A DNA stretch of 64,000 nt, from assembly GCF_022836495.1 (NCBI RefSeq), contig NZ_BQXM01000008.1, forward strand, positions 62,001-126,000. The letters are read 5' to 3'. A program made the position numbers and the translations under genes. Source of the stretch: Desulforhabdus sp. TSK (GTDB lineage: Bacteria; Desulfobacterota; Syntrophobacteria; Syntrophobacterales; Syntrophobacteraceae). The notes under the pieces are model-generated. The model worked only from the letters and a program-made list of their open reading frames with translations, was not told the origin of the DNA and did not search any database. Shown here in pieces: positions 38,148 to 46,602 of the stretch. Within the stretch, counting starts at the first letter, position 1; each line of letters starts with the position of its first letter.

Positions 38148-38425
38148 AACGTTCGGTTCTCCCGGAGGGTATGGGCGTACCTGTGGCCGGGAAAGACAGC
38201 CCGGTTGGGGCAGCCGCCGCCACCAAAGCAGGTTTCGATCTGGTGGCCTTTCACCTGGCTTTCCATGTTGCTCAGGAATTGCTCCCGACATGACTTGACA
38301 TGATCCATGCGCACCGCTGCAGCGCCGGAAGCCGCCGCAAGCTCTTCCACCCTCATTCGTACCTTCTTGCGCACGAAAAAGGGAACACGGGACACGGCAT
38401 CTTCGGCTTCTTTCGTCCATTTCAT
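38144..38425 (-). CDS. Small PCP_red-domain protein
   Basis: 93 residues starting MKWTKEAEDAVSRVPFFVRKKVRMRVEELA, which matches the PCP_red domain (W..EA...L...P.FVR...R...E..A) at the C-terminus of protochlorophyllide reductase subunit B, here as a free-standing protein. Four Cys (CREQF, CFGGGGCPN) in the C-terminal half could bind metal or a cluster. The organism shows no sign of photosynthesis, so the role is unknown. GAGGAGTG precedes its ATG. It overlaps the end of convergent trxB by four bases. Confidence 0.72.
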   Translation of the reverse strand: MKWTKEAEDAVSRVPFFVRKKVRMRVEELAAASGAAAVRMDHVKSCREQFLSNMESQVKGHQIETCFGGGGCPNRAVFPGHRYAHTLRENRTF

Positions 38426-38612
38426 ATGAGAGACACTCCTCTTCCAGGGGGATGTTCACGGTTCTTCAAAAGGCATCTATTCAATCCATTTTGTTCATGC
38501 TATTTGTAGCATAACTTTTTGAAGATTCTATTGACGCAGATCAAAAGACTGGAACATGTTCTGGTTGCGACGGATGGGCAGCCGGGAATGAAGGGAGCGT
38601 TTACGAGCCGGG

Positions 38613-39467
38613 ATGGGCAGAAAATACGATGAAACAGAACACAAAGCCTGCCTCTCTCTGGAATTCGACGTCCTTGCCCTGGAGACCCTCTATGCAAGGT
38701 ACAACCGGAAGGAGTACATTCATCCCGATCCCCTGGAATTTCTTTACCAGTACGAGGATACAAGAGACCGCGAAATTGCCGGATTGCTGGCCGCCTGTCT
38801 CGCCTATGGGCGCGTGAATCAAATTTTGAAGAGTGTCGCTTCTGTGTTGCGTCCCATGGGGCCATCCCCCTTCGACTTTGTCATGGGAAATTCTCTGGGC
38901 GATTTCAGGGGGACTTTCAAGCAATTCAAGCATCGCTTCACAACGGGGGAGCAAATGGCGAGCTTCCTGAACGGAATCAGGAAAGTTCTCCGGGGTTATG
39001 GCTCGTTGCAGGCTTGTTTCCTCTTCGGCATGTCGGATAGGGACACCACGGTGCTTCCGGCTCTCACGATGTTCGTGCGGGAGCTGTCTGCCTGTGCGGA
39101 ATACAACCTGGAAATGTTCCTGCCTGCACCTGAAAAAGGAAGTGCCTGCAAACGTCTGAATCTTTTCCTCCGGTGGATGGTCCGATGCGACGCTGTGGAC
39201 CTCGGTGGATGGACGGGGATTGATCCGGCAAGCCTGATTGTCCCCCTGGATACCCACATGCACCGAATAGGACGGCTGCTGGGATTGATTTGTCGCAAGC
39301 AGGCGGATATGCGGTCGGCCCTGGAGATGACAGAACATTTCAGGCGCCTCATTCCCGAAGACCCGGTCCGATACGACTTTGCGCTGACTCGACTGGGGAT
39401 ACGGGATGATTTGTCCTTCACAGTGGCAGGCGCTGCCGGAGGTGATTATAGAAAGTTTTCGGCTTGA
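38613..39467 (+). CDS. TIGR02757 family protein (DUF2400)
   Basis: 284 residues. The blocks YNRKEYIHPDPLEFLYQYED, REIAGLLAACLAYGRVNQILKS, RFTTGEQMASFLNGI, CKRLNLFLRWMVRCDAVDLGGW, LIVPLDTHMHRIGRLLGL and PVRYDFALTRLGI are typical of this family. It resembles helix-hairpin-helix DNA glycosylases in layout (the DTHMHRI stretch), but no activity is established. ATG 38613 follows GAGCCGGG. Confidence 0.85.
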   Translation: MGRKYDETEHKACLSLEFDVLALETLYARYNRKEYIHPDPLEFLYQYEDTRDREIAGLLAACLAYGRVNQILKSVASVLRPMGPSPFDFVMGNSLGDFRGTFKQFKHRFTTGEQMASFLNGIRKVLRGYGSLQACFLFGMSDRDTTVLPALTMFVRELSACAEYNLEMFLPAPEKGSACKRLNLFLRWMVRCDAVDLGGWTGIDPASLIVPLDTHMHRIGRLLGLICRKQADMRSALEMTEHFRRLIPEDPVRYDFALTRLGIRDDLSFTVAGAAGGDYRKFSA

Positions 39468-39537
39468 AAGGTTTTCTTCCTGCTGGCATGGTGCAATGGT
39501 CAATTCCCTATGGAGCTAATAGCAAAGGAGGCAGAGA

Positions 39538-39792
39538 ATGAGTAAGTGCGATGTGAAACTGTATGCCCTGAGTACCTGCAGCCACTGCAGAAATACGAAA
39601 GATCTTCTGAACAATTGTGGCGTGGAATACGAGTGCATCGACGTCGATAAGTTGACCGGTGACGAGCGTAAGGCGATTGTGGAAGAGATTCGGCAGATCA
39701 ACCCCAGTTGCTCATTTCCTACCATCGTCATTGGGGACAAGGTCATCGTCGGGTTCAGGGAGGATGAGATCAGGGAGGCCCTGAATTTATGA
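39538..39792 (+). CDS. Glutaredoxin-like protein
   Basis: 84 residues with a thioredoxin fold. The active site is YALSTCSHCRNT (CSHC, near residues 15-18), cis-Pro in SFPTIVIGDKVIVGF near residue 61. The family reduces disulfides. CSHC rather than CPYC occurs in glutaredoxins that work with ferredoxin:thioredoxin reductase or NADPH reductases. AAAGGAGG precedes the ATG. The stop overlaps the FTR gene by four bases, implying a physical redox pair. Confidence 0.88.
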   Translation: MSKCDVKLYALSTCSHCRNTKDLLNNCGVEYECIDVDKLTGDERKAIVEEIRQINPSCSFPTIVIGDKVIVGFREDEIREALNL

Positions 39793-40130
39793 TGACTGTC
39801 GAACAGCTCTATGAAGCACTGAGAAAGGTCCAGGAACCCAAAGGCTACTTTTTCAACAAGGACAAGGAAAAGGTTTTTGAACTGCTCGAAGGCCTTCTGA
39901 TCAATAAGGACCGCTACGGCTATATGGCCTGCCCATGCCGGTTGGCGTCCGCTGACAGGGAATGGGACAAGGACATCACCTGCCCATGCGTCTATCGAGA
40001 GCCCGACGTGAAAGAATACGGCAGCTGTTATTGCAGCCTCTATGTATCCAAAGAATGGAATGAAGGCAAAATGGCCTGCGTTTATATTCCGGAGCGCCGA
40101 CCGGTGGAGAAAGTCCTCGGAAAACTCTAG
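39789..40130 (+). CDS. Ferredoxin:thioredoxin reductase, catalytic (beta) chain
   Basis: 113 residues with the FTR pattern CPC (ACPCRLAS), CPC (TCPCVYRE) and CYC (SCYCSLYV), the cluster and redox-disulfide ligands; plant and cyanobacterial enzymes have CHC at the third site. FTR uses a 4Fe-4S cluster to pass electrons from ferredoxin to a disulfide. No variable (alpha) chain is visible. Coupled to the glutaredoxin-like gene, it gives the cell a ferredoxin-driven thiol route besides NADPH-TrxB. Confidence 0.9.
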   Translation: MMTVEQLYEALRKVQEPKGYFFNKDKEKVFELLEGLLINKDRYGYMACPCRLASADREWDKDITCPCVYREPDVKEYGSCYCSLYVSKEWNEGKMACVYIPERRPVEKVLGKL

Positions 40131-40164
40131 TGCTCCGTCAAATTAGTCAGACCGGGCAAAACAA

Positions 40165-40252
40165 CACCCCCTGCCCCATTGAAGGGGAGCAGGGGGGCTG
40201 AACGTCACGGCACATCCCCCTTAATCCCCCTTCAAAGGGGAACTTCAAAACC
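40165..40252. repeat. CCCCCTTT/AAAGGGG-type palindromic repeat
   Basis: The hairpin CCCCCTGCCCC/GGGGAGCAGGGGG is followed by a second (CCCCCTTAATCCCCCTT, CAAAGGGG). Related sequence occurs at 56808-56952. It occupies the ~300-base gap between FTR and mucR, which shows no gene. Confidence 0.65.
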
Positions 40253-40429
40253 TCCCGGACCAGGTGATGACTTTCCCTGAGCCGTTGCTTCTCCTTCAGC
40301 CAAATCATTCAAGCCTTGCCTAAAGCCAATTCTCTCTTATTTTTAAAATAATATGGCATTCAACAGCTTTGTACGGACAATATTTCATGCGTTCATGAGT
40401 ATGGCGTATTTGGGAAGGGAGAGAGTGCT

Positions 40430-40918
40430 ATGGATAAAAGACTGTTGGAGCTCGCGGTGGAAATGGTTCAGAGTCAGGTGGCCATGAATAAGATGAGTGA
40501 GGATGAAATCGAATCCTCACTCATAAGATTATATAATGTCTTACACAAGATGCAGCGTGCCGAGTTGGAAGGCAGGGCTCTCCCGATGGAGGAGGGGGAA
40601 GGCGTCGAGCCTTATACGGATTCGGTTAAGCCCATGACAATGGATCCTCGCGCTTCCATTCAGGAGGATAAAGTGACCTGCCTGGAGTGCGGATTGGAAT
40701 TCCGGCAGTTGACGGCGAATCATCTCCAGAGCCACCAGTTGACACCCAGGGAGTACAAGAGAAAATGGGGTTTTCCTCTGAAGCAGCCTCTGGCGGCGAG
40801 GGTGTTGACCCGGTTGCGCAGTCGATCGGCCAAAAAGCGTGGTCTGCCTCAAAAGCTCAAGCAGTACCTGGCCGAACGGCGGCAGAGGAAAATGGCATTG
40901 GAATCCAGTGCCTCTTGA
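40430..40918 (+). CDS. MucR/Ros-family zinc-finger transcriptional regulator
   Basis: 162 residues; ATG follows GGGAGAGAG. The MucR core VTCLECGLEFRQLTANHLQSHQLTPREYKRKWGFP (about residues 82-117) has the C2H2-type finger CLEC...HLQSH and the conserved GFP-turn. The C-terminus is basic. The family controls surface polysaccharide, motility and cell-cycle genes in alphaproteobacteria and often binds its own promoter. The target here is unknown. Confidence 0.9.
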   Translation: MDKRLLELAVEMVQSQVAMNKMSEDEIESSLIRLYNVLHKMQRAELEGRALPMEEGEGVEPYTDSVKPMTMDPRASIQEDKVTCLECGLEFRQLTANHLQSHQLTPREYKRKWGFPLKQPLAARVLTRLRSRSAKKRGLPQKLKQYLAERRQRKMALESSAS

Positions 40919-41032
40919 GGATGTGGTGATGAAAGCCACGAATGAGGGGGCTTGACCTTTTTCTCTGAGGGCAGGCTGCAAATCGGTGGTTCCATTGGAG
41001 GAAGAAAGTGTGTGGAATCCCTGATTCCTGTT

Positions 41033-41518
41033 TCAATCTCCCTGTGCATTGCGCTCATAGAGGGATTCCAGGGCTAGGCGATGGACCCTGATTTTTTGGA
41101 GGGTTTCCAGGAAACGCCTTTGAAATCTGTTGGACTCAAGGCTCAGGATTTTCATCTGCGCGTCGCAGAGGAACCACACGCAGACATAGGGGCGATGAAA
41201 CCGGGAGAGCATACATCCTTTTTCACCCAGGTACCGACAGGTTTCCCAAGGACGGGAGCGTGTCTGGCCAGGGGGAATTTGGGTGTTGAGAGCCGTCAGG
41301 TACAAAAGATCCGCCTGGTTGAAAAATACCTCCTTTCCCGTGCAGCAGGGGTCCTGGCAGCTGGGGCAGGTTTCCATGCAGTACCGGTGCATGAGAGGAT
41401 CCAACCATTCAATGCCCCAGGTGATACAGTGCATGGAGTGCTGAACTTTTTCCTGGTCCAGGGCCGAAATTTCGTCTCTTATCCTTTCAGCTGCTTCCCG
41501 CCATTCCATTGAAGACAT
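41033..41518 (-). CDS. Cys-rich protein, possibly related to YkgJ-type metal-chelating proteins
   Basis: About 161 residues from ATG 41518; the frame stays open to GTG 41614, and no start has a clear ribosome site. Cysteines are grouped as HRYCMETCPSCQDPCC, CRYLGEKGC and YVCVWFLC, recalling the C..C..CC...C pattern of YkgJ/UPF0153 proteins thought to bind zinc or iron. The rest is helical. No function can be assigned. Confidence 0.6.
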   Translation of the reverse strand: MSSMEWREAAERIRDEISALDQEKVQHSMHCITWGIEWLDPLMHRYCMETCPSCQDPCCTGKEVFFNQADLLYLTALNTQIPPGQTRSRPWETCRYLGEKGCMLSRFHRPYVCVWFLCDAQMKILSLESNRFQRRFLETLQKIRVHRLALESLYERNAQGD

Positions 41519-41630
41519 GGGATACCGGTAGCGAGGGGACTCTTCACTCTTTTGAACGATCGGCAAAAGGCAGTCTTCTGCTATGCTCCCGGGGAATAAT
41601 CTTTTGCGTCTCACGGTTTGAAATTCAAGC

Positions 41631-42104
41631 CTATGCTATGAAGTCATGCTCCACGGGGCGCACCACCAGGACGGGGCAGGGGGCGTTGTTCACCATGCTC
41701 TGGGCCACACCCCCAATGGACCCTCCTGCAAGAGCCGTGTTTCCCTGGCTCCCCACGACGATCAAATCGATGGATAATTCCTTGGCCAGGTTGACCACTT
41801 CTTCAGCGGGCTCTCCCTTGCGGAGGAGAAATTCTACGTCCAGCCCCTCTCGCAATTCTTCCGGAACGAACTCCTTCAGTTCGTTTTCCCGATCCACCAT
41901 GAGCTTCTTCATGGCTTTCAGGAAATCGCCCTTGTACCCTTTGCTGCTGAGCTGCTGCACCGCATCGATGATGCGCTGGTTGACCATGTGGAGGAAATAG
42001 ATGCGTGCATTCTGATTCCTCGCGATGGTCAAACCGAAGTGAACCGCCAATTCAGAATCTTTCGAAAAGTCAACAAGCACCAGAATCTTATTCACCGAGA
42101 TCAT
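41631..42104 (-). CDS. Universal stress protein, UspA family
   Basis: 157 residues: KILVLVDFSKDSELAV at the start and the ATP-binding motif VVGSQGNTALAGGSIGGVAQSMVNNAPCPVLVV (G2xG9xGS) at residues ~115-150. Single-domain Usp proteins bind ATP and respond to starvation or redox stress. GAGGAAGAG lies before ATG 42104. Confidence 0.92.
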   Translation of the reverse strand: MISVNKILVLVDFSKDSELAVHFGLTIARNQNARIYFLHMVNQRIIDAVQQLSSKGYKGDFLKAMKKLMVDRENELKEFVPEELREGLDVEFLLRKGEPAEEVVNLAKELSIDLIVVGSQGNTALAGGSIGGVAQSMVNNAPCPVLVVRPVEHDFIA

Positions 42105-42250
42105 CGCTCTTCCTCTCCATCCTCATATCATCATCACCATCGCTGCATGCATGGCGGCTTTTAAGAACCCTTTTCATGAGGCCGGCGCAAAAAATTCCCG
42201 CCTCCCCGACAGCTTCTCCCCACCCCAACCTTGTTGACCGAAGCAACTTG

Positions 42251-42321
42251 CGTCATTCCGGCGAATGCCGGAATCCAGGGGAATAAAGACTTTCTGGCCC
42301 CCGTTTTTCGCCGGGGTGACG
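42251..42321. repeat. CATTCCGG-type composite palindrome
   Basis: Hairpin CGTCATTCCGGCGAATG/CCGGAATCCAGG joined to a second hairpin (CCCCCG...CGCCGGGGTGACG). It is the same composite as at 29761-29831 in the other orientation. It lies in the 304-base gap between the Usp and EndoIII-like genes; nothing else is seen there. Confidence 0.8.
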
Positions 42322-42408
42322 TTGAGTCAACAACAGTGTCTCCACTGCCAGGGCAGATGTGTGGAAAAACTTTTTTTATCTATTACCACAGATTGCCATG
42401 TCTATCTA

Positions 42409-43062
42409 TCATTCTCTCCAGTTGTTCAACGGGCAGGAAAGACAATTCGGTTTTCTTCTGCAATGAAGGTGTCCCGTGCGGACCAGCAGGGCATGGTATT
42501 CCTGAAAGAACGTCACGTCCGGTTCCAGGGCTTGCATGAAGTACTCTCTCAGGCTGTGGTAATCCACCTCTTCACCAACCCATCCATGGCGGTGGAAAAT
42601 GCGGTGGGTGTAGGCATCCACTACGAAAGAGGGGTGAAAGGCTGCGTAAAGGACAATGCAGTCCGCTGTTTCGGGTCCTATCCCATGGACGTGCAGGAGC
42701 TCCCGGCGCAGATCGTCCATTTCCCGGGAGAGGAGGGTCGAAAGATCTCCCTGCCACTGCACTCGGAGATATTCGCAGAACGCCTTCAGCTTTCGCGCTT
42801 TTTGGTTGTAATAGCCTGAAGAACGAATCATCGGCGCCAGTTCTGACACGGGCAGGTCCGAGAGCGCCTCAAAATTCAGGAGTCCGTGCTGGCGCAGGAC
42901 CTGTATGGACTGGCGGACATTTTTCCACGAGGTGTTTTGAGTGAGAATAGCTCCAATGATGACCTCGGAGGGTGTCTCGGCAGGCCACCAGTGCTGGGGG
43001 CCAAAAGCATGGTAGAGACGCTCGTACACCGCCAGCAGGAGCTCACGACGCTTTGAAATCAT
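42409..43062 (-). CDS. Endonuclease III-like DNA glycosylase (MagIII-type)
   Basis: 217 residues of the HhH-GPD superfamily. Recognised are SEVIIGAILTQNTSWKNV, helix-hairpin-helix VHGIGPETADCIVLYA and the catalytic Asp in FVVDAYTHRIFHRHG. The Lys that makes EndoIII a lyase is replaced (GPET instead of GRKT), so a monofunctional glycosylase is expected. The cluster region CRRKPNCLSC has only three Cys with altered spacing and no fourth, so the 4Fe-4S site may be absent or modified. The ATG overlaps the upstream methyltransferase stop by four bases. Confidence 0.85.
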   Translation of the reverse strand: MISKRRELLLAVYERLYHAFGPQHWWPAETPSEVIIGAILTQNTSWKNVRQSIQVLRQHGLLNFEALSDLPVSELAPMIRSSGYYNQKARKLKAFCEYLRVQWQGDLSTLLSREMDDLRRELLHVHGIGPETADCIVLYAAFHPSFVVDAYTHRIFHRHGWVGEEVDYHSLREYFMQALEPDVTFFQEYHALLVRTGHLHCRRKPNCLSCPLNNWRE

Positions 43063-43946
43063 ACCCCAAGGCTCTCGTTTCTCTCAATGCACACAGGGTT
43101 TTTCAGATTTCCTGTCGTCCTGTCGTCGACTTTCTTTCGCGGGATGAAATGCTGAACGGAAGACGGGTGTGTGCCGGCGGACCGCAGACCGGAGCCAGAT
43201 AGGGATGCATGTCCCACATGCGAGGAAATATTACAGAAAATTGGATTCTGGGCGGTCTGGAGCGGGTAGCAGAGGTCGACGCGCATGGCGATGAAGTGTC
43301 CGAAGGGATGCCAGGTAAAAAAACGCGATTTTTCAAATAAATGGATGAACTTGAGGACATTCATGGGGAGAGTGATGGAAGTCTCCCAGCGCAGTGGAAC
43401 GGAACCTGAAAGAACGTCCCGGACGATATGCTGCAGCTCGAAAACACTGAAAAAGTGGGCGTGATTGAGGAAGGATGTCTTCCACAGGCGTTCCAACCAC
43501 CTCTGGAGGGAGACAATGGAGTATCGATTCATGGTTCCCAGGAGGACGGAACGGCGTGCTACGCGAAAGGCCTCCCGGAGCGCTTCCACGGGGTTGTTCA
43601 CGAACTCCAGGGTATTGATGAGCGCCACCACGTCAAAGGCATTGTCCTCATAAGGGAGATCTTCCGCATGGCCGTGATCCAGGGTGATGCACGCGGGCAG
43701 GCGCCTGCGAGCCAGCTCCCGCATGGACAATGAAGGTTCGAGGCCGGTGGCCTGATGCCCCTGGTCGTGAACCCATCGAAGAAAATGGCCTGCCCCGCAT
43801 CCTACCTCGAGGATTGACTGGGGAGAGAAAGGCGCCCAGAGACGGCGGAGCAATTCCCTCTGGATCTCCCAGACGATTTGCCCCTGGTCTGATTGGAACC
43901 ATTCCTCGTAAAGCTTTGTATCTTCAGCGCGGAATACATAACCCAC
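43059..43946 (-). CDS. SAM-dependent class I methyltransferase
   Basis: 295 residues from GTG 43946 after AAGGGA. Motif I ILEVGCGAGHFLRWV near residue 44, LEPS (acidic loop II), HGHAEDLPYEDNAFDVVALINTLEFV (UbiE/type 11 pattern) and FRVARRSVLLGTMN are present. The substrate is unknown. The last ~60 residues (Ser/Gly/Arg-rich, from about residue 240) do not look like the family and may be a run-on tail reaching the EndoIII-like start, with which it is translationally coupled. Confidence 0.82.
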   Translation of the reverse strand: MGYVFRAEDTKLYEEWFQSDQGQIVWEIQRELLRRLWAPFSPQSILEVGCGAGHFLRWVHDQGHQATGLEPSLSMRELARRRLPACITLDHGHAEDLPYEDNAFDVVALINTLEFVNNPVEALREAFRVARRSVLLGTMNRYSIVSLQRWLERLWKTSFLNHAHFFSVFELQHIVRDVLSGSVPLRWETSITLPMNVLKFIHLFEKSRFFTWHPFGHFIAMRVDLCYPLQTAQNPIFCNISSHVGHASLSGSGLRSAGTHPSSVQHFIPRKKVDDRTTGNLKNPVCIERNESLGV

Positions 43947-44047
43947 GTAAAATGTCCCTTCCCGATTGATTTCCCTTCGAGATTCCCCACATTCCCATGA
44001 CTTCGGAGCCGCCGCGGATGCACGCCCCTCGAAAGCTCCCTCAACAC

Positions 44048-44083
44048 AATGAAAGGAGAGGGACTTCTCCTTCTCCTTTCATT
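44048..44083. terminator. Hairpin downstream of ilvD
   Basis: AATGAAAGGAGA (44048-44059) and TCTCCTTTCATT (44072-44083) form a perfect 12-base-pair stem with a 12-base loop, 105 bases after the ilvD stop and before the methyltransferase gene. It is probably a terminator for ilvD, although no long T-run follows on the minus strand. Confidence 0.5.
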
Positions 44084-44188
44084 TCATTATAAAACGAGCA
44101 TTTGCGGCGTTGCGGTGTCAAGGTTTTCCGTGCAGTAGAATATAACCACTCTGTCTTTGACAATCAGCCTCTCAGGGGGTTCCTCCCC

Positions 44189-45859
44189 TCAGCGTTTCTT
44201 GATTTCCAGAATGGCCCCCCTCGCGCCGGATGTCACGAGATGGGCGTAGCGGGCCAGGTAGCCTTCCTTGACGCGGGGCTCGGGCGGCTGCCATCCGTTC
44301 CGGCGGCTTTCCATGACGGCTGCGTCAACGAGGAGCTCGATCTTCTTGTTGGGGATATCGATGCGAATCTGGTCCCCTTCCTGCACCAGCGCGATGGGGC
44401 CTCCCACAGCCGCTTCGGGAGAAATGTGGCCGATGGCTGCTCCCTGGGTGCCCCCACTGAAGCGTCCATCCGTGATGAGGGCCACGTCTTTCCCCAGGCC
44501 CAGCCCCATGATGGCGGCGGTGGGCGTGAGCATTTCCTGCATGCCGGGTCCGCCTTTGGGACCTTCATACCGGATCACGACCACATCCCCTTTTTGGATG
44601 TGGCCTTCCAAGATGGCCGAGGCTGCGTCGGACTCACTTTCATAGACCCTGGCCCTTCCCGTACGCTGGAGCATTTCGGGCGCTACGGCCGATTGCTTCA
44701 CGACGGCTCCCTCGGGGGCGAGGTTTCCATAGAGCACCGCGATGCCACCCTCCTTGTGATAGGGATCAGCGCTGCTGCGAATGACCTGGCGGTCGAAGAT
44801 AACCGCCTCTGCAAGGTTTTCCCCGACGGTTTTGCCGTTCACCGTCTTGAGGTCGAGGTGAATGAGGTTTTGAGAGGCGAGCTCCTTCATGACGGCCTGG
44901 ACACCGCCGGCCGCATTCAAGTCCGCGAGAAAGTGAGGGCCGCCGGGTCGGAGGCTGCAAAGATGCGGCGTGCGTGCACTGACGGTGTTGAAAAGGTCCA
45001 GCTCGAGGTCGATCTTCGCTTCGTGGGCGATGGCGGGAACGTGAAGCACCGTGTTCGTGGAGCAGCCGAGGGCCATGTCCACCGCCAGGGCATTTTCAAA
45101 GGCCGCCCGGCTGGCGATGTCGCGGGGCCGGACGTTTCCCTTGACCAGATCCAGGACCTTCATCCCCGCCGTTTTGGCGAGGCGGATACGCGCGGCAGTG
45201 ACCGCCGGAACCGTTCCGTTGCCGGGAAGCGCAATGCCCAAAGCCTCGGCCAGGCAGTTCATGGAATTGGCCGTGAACATTCCGGCGCAGGAGCCGCAGC
45301 CCGGGCACGCACACTCTTCCAGGTCCAGAAGCTCCTCTGCACTCATTTGGCCGGCCTTGTAAGAGCCCACTCCCTCGAAAACCGAAATGAGATCCACCTG
45401 CTGGTGTCCCTTGTGGCCGGGCATCATGGGACCGCCGCTCACCAGGATGGTGGGAATGTTCAACCGCATGGCTGCCATGAGCATTCCGGGAATGATCTTG
45501 TCACAGTTGGGGATGAGGACAAGGCCGTCGAAAGGATGCGCCGTCGCCATGATTTCCACTGAATCGGCAATGAGCTCCCGGCTGGCCAGGGAATAGCGCA
45601 TTCCGGGGTGGTTCATGGCGATGCCGTCGCACACTCCGATGGTGTTGAACTCAATGGGGGTTCCTCCGGCCATGCGGACCCCGGCTTTGACGGCTTCGGC
45701 AATTTTGTCCAGATGGATGTGGCCGGGTATGATTTCATTGGCGGAGTTGGCGATGCCGATGAGGGGCCGTTCCAATTCCGATTGCGTATATCCCATGGCT
45801 TTGAAAAGGGACCGATGTGGAGCCTTTTCCACTCCCTTTTTCATAGCATCACTTCGCAT
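44189..45859 (-). CDS. ilvD: Dihydroxy-acid dehydratase
   Basis: 556 residues, full length. Key motifs are [43 protein letters not shown] (cluster Cys), [26 protein letters not shown] (second cluster Cys), [17 protein letters not shown] and [22 protein letters not shown]. It makes the branched 2-oxo acids of valine, leucine and isoleucine synthesis. GGGAG precedes ATG 45859. No other ilv gene is adjacent. It is transcribed divergently from the MerR regulator. Confidence 0.97.
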   Translation of the reverse strand: MRSDAMKKGVEKAPHRSLFKAMGYTQSELERPLIGIANSANEIIPGHIHLDKIAEAVKAGVRMAGGTPIEFNTIGVCDGIAMNHPGMRYSLASRELIADSVEIMATAHPFDGLVLIPNCDKIIPGMLMAAMRLNIPTILVSGGPMMPGHKGHQQVDLISVFEGVGSYKAGQMSAEELLDLEECACPGCGSCAGMFTANSMNCLAEALGIALPGNGTVPAVTAARIRLAKTAGMKVLDLVKGNVRPRDIASRAAFENALAVDMALGCSTNTVLHVPAIAHEAKIDLELDLFNTVSARTPHLCSLRPGGPHFLADLNAAGGVQAVMKELASQNLIHLDLKTVNGKTVGENLAEAVIFDRQVIRSSADPYHKEGGIAVLYGNLAPEGAVVKQSAVAPEMLQRTGRARVYESESDAASAILEGHIQKGDVVVIRYEGPKGGPGMQEMLTPTAAIMGLGLGKDVALITDGRFSGGTQGAAIGHISPEAAVGGPIALVQEGDQIRIDIPNKKIELLVDAAVMESRRNGWQPPEPRVKEGYLARYAHLVTSGARGAILEIKKR

Positions 45860-46014
45860 TTCGTTGTCTCCCGTGAGTGTGGATGTATGTATCGATGGGT
45901 GGTGCTGTGAATTGCCCTGCCTGCAAAACAGTTCCCTAAAAAATTACTGTATCTTCAATATCCTTGGCAAGGGGAAAAGGAAATATTTGACCTGAGGTTT
46001 TCTTGTGAAAAAAG

Positions 46015-46043
46015 TTGACAATAGGGAATACACTTTTTATAAT
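46015..46043 (+). promoter_or_regulatory. Perfect consensus sigma-70 promoter of the merR gene
   Basis: TTGACA (46015-46020), a 17-base spacer and TATAAT (46038-46043) match the consensus at every position. MerR activators usually work on 19-base spacers, so this promoter should be strong without activation and may instead be repressed. The leader to the ATG is about 45 bases. Confidence 0.9.
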
Positions 46044-46093
46044 TCATAAGATTTTAAATGACTTTGTGCAGTTATGCGGCAGGAGGATTCTGT

Positions 46094-46534
46094 ATGGAAG
46101 TGCAGCACCAAAAGGCGCTTTATCCCATCGGCATTGTTGCTGAATTGCTGAGTATTCATCCAAGAACGCTTCGGATCTACGAACAGGAGGGCTTGATCAA
46201 GCCCGCCAGAAGAGGAGGGAAGCGGTTTTATTCCAATAATGATCTTCAGTGGCTCAAATGTCTCCGCAAACTGCTGACGGACGAGGGCCTCAACATTGCC
46301 GGCATCAAGAAGCTCCTGACCATCGCTCCCTGTTGGAATATCCGCGGGTGCAGTGAAGAAATGAGGAAACAGTGTCCCGCGATCCTCAATTTCCCCGTCC
46401 CCTGCTGGGATTTGGTCCCGCGCGCATGCAAGGACAGAGGTCAGAACTGCTCGGAATGCGAAGTCTATCTCAAGAAAATGAATCATGTCATGGTGGAAAA
46501 GTGCCTTGACGACAAAGCCGACTCACAGCAATAG
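46094..46534 (+). CDS. MerR-family regulator with Cys-rich C-terminus
   Basis: 146 residues from ATG 46094, seven bases after AGGAGG. The winged HTH YPIGIVAELLSIHPRTLRIYEQEGLIKPARRGGKRFY and the following helices are HspR/MerR type. The C-terminal 50 residues hold seven Cys (CWNIRGC, QCPAIL, CWDL, ACKDRGQNC, ECEVY) in a pattern suited to binding metal or an iron-sulfur cluster, as in redox- or metal-sensing members. It is divergent from ilvD. The radical SAM gene follows on the same strand. Confidence 0.88.
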   Translation: MEVQHQKALYPIGIVAELLSIHPRTLRIYEQEGLIKPARRGGKRFYSNNDLQWLKCLRKLLTDEGLNIAGIKKLLTIAPCWNIRGCSEEMRKQCPAILNFPVPCWDLVPRACKDRGQNCSECEVYLKKMNHVMVEKCLDDKADSQQ

Positions 46535-46602
46535 CATAAAAATTTACACCAAATCTGCCATTTTTCTTGCCCCCTGAGCTTTTGGGAAAGGTTCACTTTT
46601 CC

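Noticed and set aside
44102-45562. A 486-codon frame antisense to ilvD, and similar long frames opposite metK and ahcY
   Set aside because: All are mirrors of highly conserved enzymes and lack ribosome sites.
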